From contig CAYQNU010000003.1 in assembly GCA_964419055.1 (NCBI GenBank), positions 62,001 through 126,000 of the forward strand: a stretch of DNA of 64,000 nucleotides. The letters are read 5' to 3'. This document shows, in pieces, positions 61,501-64,000 of the stretch. Numbering within the stretch: the first letter of the stretch is position 1; every line of letters begins with the position of its first letter. A program made the translations under genes and the position numbers. The notes beneath the pieces were generated by a model. It worked only from the letters and a program-made list of their open reading frames with translations. It was not told where the DNA came from and made no database searches. Origin of the DNA: CAYQNU01 sp964419055 (GTDB lineage: Bacteria; Bacteroidota; Bacteroidia; Flavobacteriales_D; Parvicellaceae).

Positions 61501-64000
61501 TCCAAGTTACAGGAACTGTTACTCAGACAAATGTAACTTGTTTTGGAGCTTGTGACGGAACTATAACAGCGACTGGAGTGAATGGTATTGCACCATTTAC
61601 CTATCAGTGGGAAGCAGCTGCTGCTAACCAAACTACAGCTACTGCTTCAGGCTTATGTCCTGGAACCTATACTTGCACCATTACAGATGCCAATGGATGT
61701 ACGAATATAGTTACTGGAACCATCATTGAGCCTACATTGTTAACGGCAGACATTCCAACTAGCCAAAATGTTTCTTGTTTTGGATTAAATGATGGGTTTG
61801 CAAATGCTTTGGGTGCAGGAGGTACCGCTCCATATTCTTATTCTTGGAATAATGGTGCTGGGACTAATGCTACTGCAACCAATTTAGTTTCGGGTAACTA
61901 TGAAGTTACTATTACTGATGCAAATGGATGTACTTCTTTGTCTGATGTGTTCATTGCTCAACCAACACAGCTCTCGGCTACTAGTTCAAAAACGAATGTA
62001 ACTTGTTTTGGTGCTTGTAATGGAACTGCATCAGTAGCTGTTTCAGGTGGAACTCCAAATTATACCTATCAATGGGATAATGCAGGATTTAGTACTACTT
62101 CTGGCATCTCAAATTTATGCAATGGTACATACAACGTAATTATAACTGATGCCAATAATTGCCAAATTACAACATCCGTAAACATTACTCAACCTACTGA
62201 TGTTAATATTTCAGCAACAATTACCAATTCAAATTGTGGTCAAAATAACGGTCAAATATGTGTAAATACATTTGGAGGAACATTCCCTTATGTATACCAA
62301 TGGAATGATCCATTTACACAAACCACAGCTTGTGCGTCATCACTCAATGCAGGTTGTTATTTATTAACTATAACCGATGGTAATGCTTGTTTCAAAGACA
62401 CCTTGTTATGTCTTAATGATATTGCAGGACCAACCGTAACTTTTGTTAATAGTGTAGACGTTAATTGTAATGGAAATCAAAACGGATTAGTAGAATTTAA
62501 TGCGGTTGGTGGAACAGGCACTTTAACATTACAGTGGTTTAACAACTTAGGTGTTGTGATTCCTGCTGGAAATGGAAGTTCTTTGCTTACGAATCTAAAC
62601 GGGGGTTGTTACACTTTTCAAGCAACCGATGCAGCTGGATGTATTGCTTCTTTAACCAATTGTATTACTGAGCCTAATGCTATTAATTCAGCTGTATTCC
62701 CTTCAACTAATGTAACTTGTTTTAACGGATGTAATGGAACCGCTACTGTTAATGCGAATGGTGGCACTGCTCCTTATTCATTCAGTTGGAACAACCCTGG
62801 AAATACTACAGCAGCAAGTGCAACTGGACTATGTGCTGGAACTTTTACAGCTACAGTGACCGATGCTAACAGTTGTTCAACTCAAAGTTCCATCACAATT
62901 ACTCAACCACAACAATTACAAATAACAATTGTATCAACAGTTCGCCCATTGTGTTTTGGCGATTGTAATGGTGGAGCAACAATAGGAATTACAGGTGGAA
63001 CTCAACCGTATTTAATTTCTTGGTTAACAAATGGTGCGTCCGGATTAACCAATGGAGGTTTGTGTGCTGGTCAACATACGGTAGTGGTTACAGATGCAAA
63101 CGGATGCTCTGCTCAGATTGAAGTTCCCTTACAAGATCAACAACCATTGACAGTTGGTAACAGTATTGTTGGCGCAACTTGCAGTGCATGTAATGGATCG
63201 GTATCATTATCACCAAATGGTGGTGTACCCAATTATTCGTACAATTGGAATGGTGTAGGAACTGCAGTTGGTCAAATTGCCAACCAAGGACTTTGTCCAG
63301 GTAATGGAATAGTAACCGTTACTGATTTAAATGGATGTACATTTGATGTATCGTACACCGTTCCAGATGCTGGTTCGCCTGTAATTGATAATATGACCTT
63401 TACTTCTCCATCTTGTTTTGGTACAAGTAACGGTTCAGCAAGTGTTTTTGTTTCTCAAGGTACACCCGCATATACCTATTCTTGGAACGACCCATTCAGT
63501 CAAACTGTTGCAAATGCAGTTGCATTACCAGCTGGTAACTATTGTGTTTCGGTTACCGATCAAAATGGTTGTGCAACCTCAAATTGTATTAACGTGACAC
63601 AACCATCTGTTTTAGGGGCTGTTCCAGATATTTCTAGAACAATTTGTTTTGGCGAATCAACACAACTTTGGGCAAGCGGTCAAGGTGGAACATCGCCTTA
63701 TACAATCAACTGGACAACAGCTGGTTTATCAGGTGGCGGTCCTATAACTGTTAGCCCTACTTCTACTTCAAACTATTGTTTCACTGTTACGGATGCTAAT
63801 GGCTGTTTATCACCAAATGCTTGTATAACTATTACTGTGAGAGATCCTTTAGCTATTGATTTGATAGATGCAGTATCCTTGTGTACTGGATTGGATGTTG
63901 ATTTAGTTGCTACTGCCTCTGGAGGTGACCCTACTGGATATTCTTTCAGTTGGATTAATGCGGCAAATAACCAATCGATAACCGATGTTGAGGTAGGTGC
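49599..64000 (+). CDS. Giant SprB-like repeat adhesin, 3' end beyond the window
   Basis: One uninterrupted frame of 4800 codons to the window edge; I checked the frame at six positions across 14 kb. Start ATG 49599 gives a signal peptide (MKIAHNNLKVIIFSIILFT...IYAQ, residues 1-28); an in-frame ATG at 49572 overlaps the previous gene. Order: two 138-residue domains (30-304); a CDGxxNxxExGxDCGG linker (near 303-326); a beta-domain (330-485); Ig/PKD-like domains (485-750); two SprB repeats; seven 84-residue repeats; an intervening 167-residue segment; four more 84-residue repeats; a second PKD+SprB module; about 31 SprB repeats (2230-4670); then a PKD-like domain. SprB of Flavobacterium johnsoniae is about 6500 residues and is the mobile gliding adhesin exported by T9SS. 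A sorting domain would be downstream, unseen. Confidence 0.9.
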   Translation, partial: MKIAHNNLKVIIFSIILFTLNSINIYAQPSNDNPCNAIALTPNATCTFATYTNAAATATAGVTAPGCASYSGGDVWFSTVIPASGQITINTNTGVMTDGGMAIYSGTCGSLTLIECDDDDSPNGLMPLINYTGTPGQTIFIRMWEFGNNNNGTFSICVQTITPPPALSNDNPCNAIALTPSTTCTYANYTNAGATATAGVTAPGCANYSGGDVWFSTVIPAGGQINIDTQTGVITDGGMAIYSGTCGALTLISCNDDSSPNGAMPLISYTGTPGQTIFIRVWEYGNDNNGTFGICVQAIVPTCSDGILNQNETGIDCGGVCPACPPATNQDCPGAIPVCQNVYSQATAYSGTGNIPNEINSLISCLGSGEKNDVWYTFTVQQSGNLCFSITPNILSDDYDWALYNLTTANCNQIGTNAALEVSCNFSGVSGITGANGAAGVQNNPCVAVTAGQTYVLNVSQFSVSTGGYTLNFGASSAVIFDNVPPAIQSVIQPIACGATTLSFNFTENILCSTVSNADFTLTGPGGPYTLSGVTGLSCSGAAGQENNFSATVSPPLTASGSYQLCLTSAAGSVTDLCGNVAPAGCLNFTITNGITATAAANQTICAGGTGVNLTGSASGGSGYTYSWTPTAGLSNPNIANPIATPATTTTYTLVATSSNGCAASATTTVTVNPAPTVSVTPSTTICQGNSVNLTASGMTTYSWTPTTGLTPTTGATVSASPAATQVYTVTGSTPGCPNSTASTTVTVTIRPIPNFTVGGNFCAGASSVNFTNTTTLATGATTYAWTFPSGTPASSTAASPSGVTWATPGTYNITLVATTAGCSNTVTIPITINPAPTVSITRTQPPCNGGNGTITATGSVAGTFSWSSGQTTAGVHTVPPGSYTVTFTSAAGCVATATTTVTAPPVLAITASGTNATCVGTCNGTLTANTATGGTAPYTYSWNGGLGAGQNKTSVCAGTYIVTVTDANNCTATATVTITASPLNTIAAGTNQTVCANSPLTAITLATTGATGATFTGLPSGVTGSWAGNVVTISGTPTAGGTFNYTVTTTGGCPPANTTGTITVTPQNTIAAGTSQTLCLNSPITTISLATTGATGATFTGLPAGLTGTWGGNVATISGTPTTAGTFNYTVTTTGGCPPATTTGTITVNPINTIAAGTSQTVCQNSPITTISLATVGATGATFTGLPAGVTGSWAGNVATISGTPSASGTFTYTITTTGGCPPATTTGTITVNPLNTIAPGTSQTLCINSPITSITLNTTGATGATFSGLPAGVTGSWAGNLATISGTPTAAGTFNYTVTTTGGCPPATATGTITVTPLNTIAAGTNQTVCLNSAITNISLATTGATGATFTGLPTGVTGAWAGNLATISGTPTVSGTFNYTVTTTGGCPPATTTGTITVNPINTIAAGTNQTVCLTSAIANITLATTGATGATFAGLPAGVTGSWAGNVVTISGTPSAAGTFNYTVTTTGGCPPATTTGTITVTPLNTIAAGTNQTICINTAISTITLATTGATGATFTGLPAGVTGSWAANVATISGTPTTAGTFNYTVTTTGGCPPATATGTITVSPLPTLPTPPTMAQSACALSTGSLTGAVAAGTGALTYSWTNSSNVQVGTGINLTNIPAGTYNLTVTDANGCPQTFGPFSVTNPGSPAAPVITGNPPSVCVGGTFTLTATSGAPTPTFQWTSPAGSSATVAGNTLTVSNAIAADNGSYSVTVTSLNCTSPASSVNIIVNPLNTISAGSSQTVCINSAIADIILPTTGATGATFTGLPAGVTGVWAGNVATISGTPTAAGTFNYMVTTTGGCPPATATGTITVSPQNTIAAGTNQTVCLNATITNITLATTGATGATFAGLPAGVTGSWAGNLVTISGTPTATGTFNYTVTTTGGCPPATTTGTITVNPIPTIVTGTNQTICMNSPITQIDLATTNATGATFTGLPAGVTGAWAGNIASISGTPTVSGTFNYTVSTTGPCGPATTTGTITVTPINTIATGTNQTICVNSALTTISLATTGATGATFTGLPAGVTGVWAGNIATISGTPTATGTFNYTVTTTGGCPPATTTGTITVNLQPTANFTSSGNFCQGATNVNFTNTSTGTSGTSTYAWTFPSGTPATSTSQNPSGVTWTNPGTYNITLTTTTDGCTNSVTLPITILPAATVTIAATQPLCNGGNGTINATGSVAGSFSWSSGQTTAGTHNVPAGSYTVIFTSTDGCIATATTTITNPALLTLTSSVTDAHCNQSDGQACALPTGGTTPYTYLWNDASFQTTQCANNIASGSYSVTVTDANGCTATVTQAVANIAGPTATASVVSDATGAGVCNGSATVNAVSGSAPYTYSWNTTPVQTTQNVSGLCAGNYCATVTDAFGCTSVSCITINEPNSLTITITPTNLLCNGICNGQAATTVSGGVAPYTFLWAHGPTAANLTGLCAGTYNLTVTDANGNTGTQSVTITQPPAIVIASLTNTPALCNAVCNGTITASANGGTGALVYSWTGGLANGTNPTGVCAGPYTLTVTDANNCTVTSNVNVAQPTPLVLNTNSINSNCGQPDGQACVVISGGTAPYSQVWDDASTQTTLCASAIPSGSYQVSVNDANGCTATATVTVSDNSAGTATAAVNNNVFCNGDCTGSATATMTGGQAPFTYSWTSGATPTAATTAGLCVGNASVTITDANGCSSTASVNITQPTTVSLVNSFTPVTCNGGSNGTVTTVASGGTSAVAYTYSWINQTTSVVVGTTPTVIGLPTGTYCVTVTDDNNCTANGCVTITEPAAITMTPASTNSNCAQANGTLSVSGIVGGSGTYVSTVWTDASATVVANPNAVLAGSYTVTVTDNNGCIGTATINVNDLTGPTASFVSAVNTLCNADCNGQGVANVTGGVAPYTLVWSPAPVSGQGTLSIGGLCADDYTLLATDAAGCASTITISITEPTVVGLNTGTITATSGAGICDGSANVVASGGTTPYSYAWFTDCTNTTPTGTTAASANGFCAGSYGMIVTDVNGCTADVCVTISSPNAITSTVTMIPTLCNTSADGSLTVTPNGGVPGYTYQWFVSPANTPLAGQTAATATNLASGNYYVVVTDANGITHTSAVTAVTSPTAIGGIATVTSNYNGFGVSCETTCNGSAIANPLGGTAPYSYDWGTNAGNQTTQSATNLCFGIYDVTVTDANGCTGVLQVTISKPPTFTSSITSVNDPCNATCAGSATVSTIGGIAPVTYQWDNPALSTTATATGLCAGTYNAIITDANGCILNQTAVITEPAAIVLSGTSQGSNCNQNDGSATVSIVTGAGPFTYLWDANAANQTTATASNLFAGCYDVVVTDGTGCTENIQVCVNDLGAPTANILTQTDVTCNGACDGFAQIQIIGGTAPYNYTWVDSNGNPTGVTTASNNTLCAGTYTGQMVDANGCQASVGVTINEPLVLNGLISASTDVTCFGDCDGSATATISGGTAPYTYQWNDGAAQTTATATNLCPGTYTVNVVDAQGCTFSLNTIIAEPAQIILNTTAIDAFCNTGTGSTTAVLVSGGIAPMNYSWNDPSTQNAITALNLVPGNYTVTATDADGCSNTATITVGDIPAGTATLTNITDVLCFGGSTGSVSVSMSGTGTAPYSYNWFNGSGLAIGQTGITASNLPTGNYYVEVTDANGCISTSVTTLINQPAELTATTNSSPTLCNGSCDGNTQVFPVGGVAPYTYLWDDPLSQNVALTNNMCAGTYTAIITDNNGCTVTATSTVTEPTALTATDAITDANCGLSNGQGCVIPSGGVAPYTYLWPNSTTNSCATGIPAGSYCVDVTDANGCVLTHCINIQDLNGPSATILNTVNVSCNAGNDGSATVDMIGGNGFFTAQWDNNAGNQVTPTASNLAAGTYGVTITDSIGCTASTSVTIIEPDALVSFQITNQPTCFQSCDATATINVVGGTQPYSYSWTNNLNAIIGTNATVSNLCQGNYNLTLNDANGCNQILNYVITDPIQVTGTVTQTNVTCFGACDGTITATGVNGIAPFTYQWEAAAANQTTATASGLCPGTYTCTITDANGCTNIVTGTIIEPTLLTADIPTSQNVSCFGLNDGFANALGAGGTAPYSYSWNNGAGTNATATNLVSGNYEVTITDANGCTSLSDVFIAQPTQLSATSSKTNVTCFGACNGTASVAVSGGTPNYTYQWDNAGFSTTSGISNLCNGTYNVIITDANNCQITTSVNITQPTDVNISATITNSNCGQNNGQICVNTFGGTFPYVYQWNDPFTQTTACASSLNAGCYLLTITDGNACFKDTLLCLNDIAGPTVTFVNSVDVNCNGNQNGLVEFNAVGGTGTLTLQWFNNLGVVIPAGNGSSLLTNLNGGCYTFQATDAAGCIASLTNCITEPNAINSAVFPSTNVTCFNGCNGTATVNANGGTAPYSFSWNNPGNTTAASATGLCAGTFTATVTDANSCSTQSSITITQPQQLQITIVSTVRPLCFGDCNGGATIGITGGTQPYLISWLTNGASGLTNGGLCAGQHTVVVTDANGCSAQIEVPLQDQQPLTVGNSIVGATCSACNGSVSLSPNGGVPNYSYNWNGVGTAVGQIANQGLCPGNGIVTVTDLNGCTFDVSYTVPDAGSPVIDNMTFTSPSCFGTSNGSASVFVSQGTPAYTYSWNDPFSQTVANAVALPAGNYCVSVTDQNGCATSNCINVTQPSVLGAVPDISRTICFGESTQLWASGQGGTSPYTINWTTAGLSGGGPITVSPTSTSNYCFTVTDANGCLSPNACITITVRDPLAIDLIDAVSLCTGLDVDLVATASGGDPTGYSFSWINAANNQSITDVEVG
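49686..50510 (+). repeat. Tandem pair of 138-residue domains in the giant adhesin
   Basis: Copies start at 49686 and 50100 (414-base period), both opening SNDNPCNAIALTP and containing YSGGDVWFSTVIPA, DGGMAIYSGTCG and TGTPGQTIFIR. The pattern matches a beta-sandwich domain frequent in Bacteroidota secreted proteins. Confidence 0.9.
51852..52316 (+). repeat. PKD + SprB-like module, copy 1
   Basis: A PKD-like domain (FCAGASSVNFTNTTT ... AWTFPSGTPASS) plus a short SprB-like repeat (CNGGNGTITATGSVAGTFSW). The pair recurs at 55821-56285 in almost the same length, so it was duplicated as one block. Confidence 0.8.
52548..54311 (+). repeat. Seven tandem 84-residue repeats
   Basis: Starts at 52548, 52800, 53052, 53304, 53556, 53808 and 54060: exact 252-base spacing with no insertions or deletions. 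Each unit reads NTIAAGTxQTxC ... GATGATFTGLPAGVTGxWAGN ... ISGTP ... TTTGGCPPA ... ITVNP. Confidence 0.93.
54813..55820 (+). repeat. Four further tandem 84-residue repeats
   Basis: Starts at 54813, 55065, 55317 and 55569, again exactly 252 bases apart and of the same family as 52548-54311. Between the two blocks (54312-54812) lie an SprB-like and an Ig-like domain of exactly 501 bases. Confidence 0.93.
55821..56285 (+). repeat. PKD + SprB-like module, copy 2
   Basis: FCQGATNVNFTNTST ... AWTFPSGTPATS and CNGGNGTINATGSVAGSFSW repeat the module at 51852-52316. Confidence 0.8.
56286..63609 (+). repeat. Array of about 31 SprB repeats
   Basis: Units of about 79 residues (mean spacing about 236 bases between the first conserved Cys codons, 56322 to 63412). 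Consensus: VTCFGxCxGxAxVxxxGGTAPYxYxW ... LCAGTYxVTVTDANGC ... ITEP. First Cys codons lie near 56325, 56568, 56788, 57013, 57243 and so on. Most units carry three to four Cys. Confidence 0.88.

Noticed and set aside
52548..63609. Possible CRISPR-like or satellite DNA because of regular repeats
   Set aside because: The repeats are long, divergent at DNA level, and stay in one coding frame with conserved protein motifs, so they are coding domain repeats.
49599..64000. Possibility that the giant frame is several genes or contains a frameshift
   Set aside because: The frame is consistent (codon starts at positions divisible by 3) at 49680, 52800, 55020, 57840, 61020 and at the window edge, and repeat units run through without break.

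Overview
The window looks like chromosome from a member of Bacteroidota, most likely order Flavobacteriales. The evidence is AT-rich DNA, promoters of the Bacteroidota type (TTTG about 19-20 bases before TAnnTTTG), very little Shine-Dalgarno signal, many proteins with type IX secretion (T9SS) C-terminal sorting domains of types A and B, the eukaryote-like long form of IleRS, a menaquinone gene (menA), and a very long SprB-like gliding or adhesion protein. I see no rRNA, tRNA, CRISPR array, insertion sequence or phage.

Layout. 1-7.7 kb: the 3' part of a PIF1-like helicase with a C-terminal HTH, then a minus-strand housekeeping block ileS - dksA-like - lspA - moeA. 7.8-10 kb: a HAMP/SpoIIE-type phosphatase whose catalytic domain carries two in-frame palindromic insertions, with a duplicated 3' end just downstream. 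10-15.3 kb: a minus-strand operon of PIG-L deacetylase, a 46-residue membrane protein, an SSS-type sodium symporter and a DUF2911 protein. 15.4-21.1 kb: a secreted thiol-redox neighbourhood with a small lipoprotein, an operon tlpA - DUF6029-like barrel - Omp28-like lipoprotein, and a thioredoxin-like T9SS cargo. 21.3-31 kb: metabolic genes (sirtuin, malic enzyme-PTA fusion, cob(I)alamin adenosyltransferase, adenine/adenosine deaminase, ACMSD-like amidohydrolase, M1 peptidase, ddl). 31-41 kb: PASTA protein, T9SS cargo proteins, menA, a tail-fibre-like protein with an S74 chaperone, ahcY, and an O-methyltransferase.

41-64 kb is a surface-adhesin locus. It holds an 1833-residue collagen-like/YadA-head-like repeat protein, a short type B T9SS protein directly behind it, an ECF sigma factor whose stop overlaps the start of a membrane-anchored PKD/CHU_C protein, a small secreted protein, and one uninterrupted reading frame from 49599 past the end of the window (more than 4800 codons). 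That giant frame has a signal peptide, two tandem 138-residue domains, PKD-like domains, eleven 84-residue repeats in exact 252-base register, and an array of about 31 SprB repeats.

The most interesting material is this locus (giant SprB-like protein, nested repeat architecture, and a sigma/membrane-protein pair that looks like a surface-sensing regulator), the swapped GXHH signature in IleRS, and the in-frame palindromes in the phosphatase gene. Family names were assigned by reading motifs; no database search was run.
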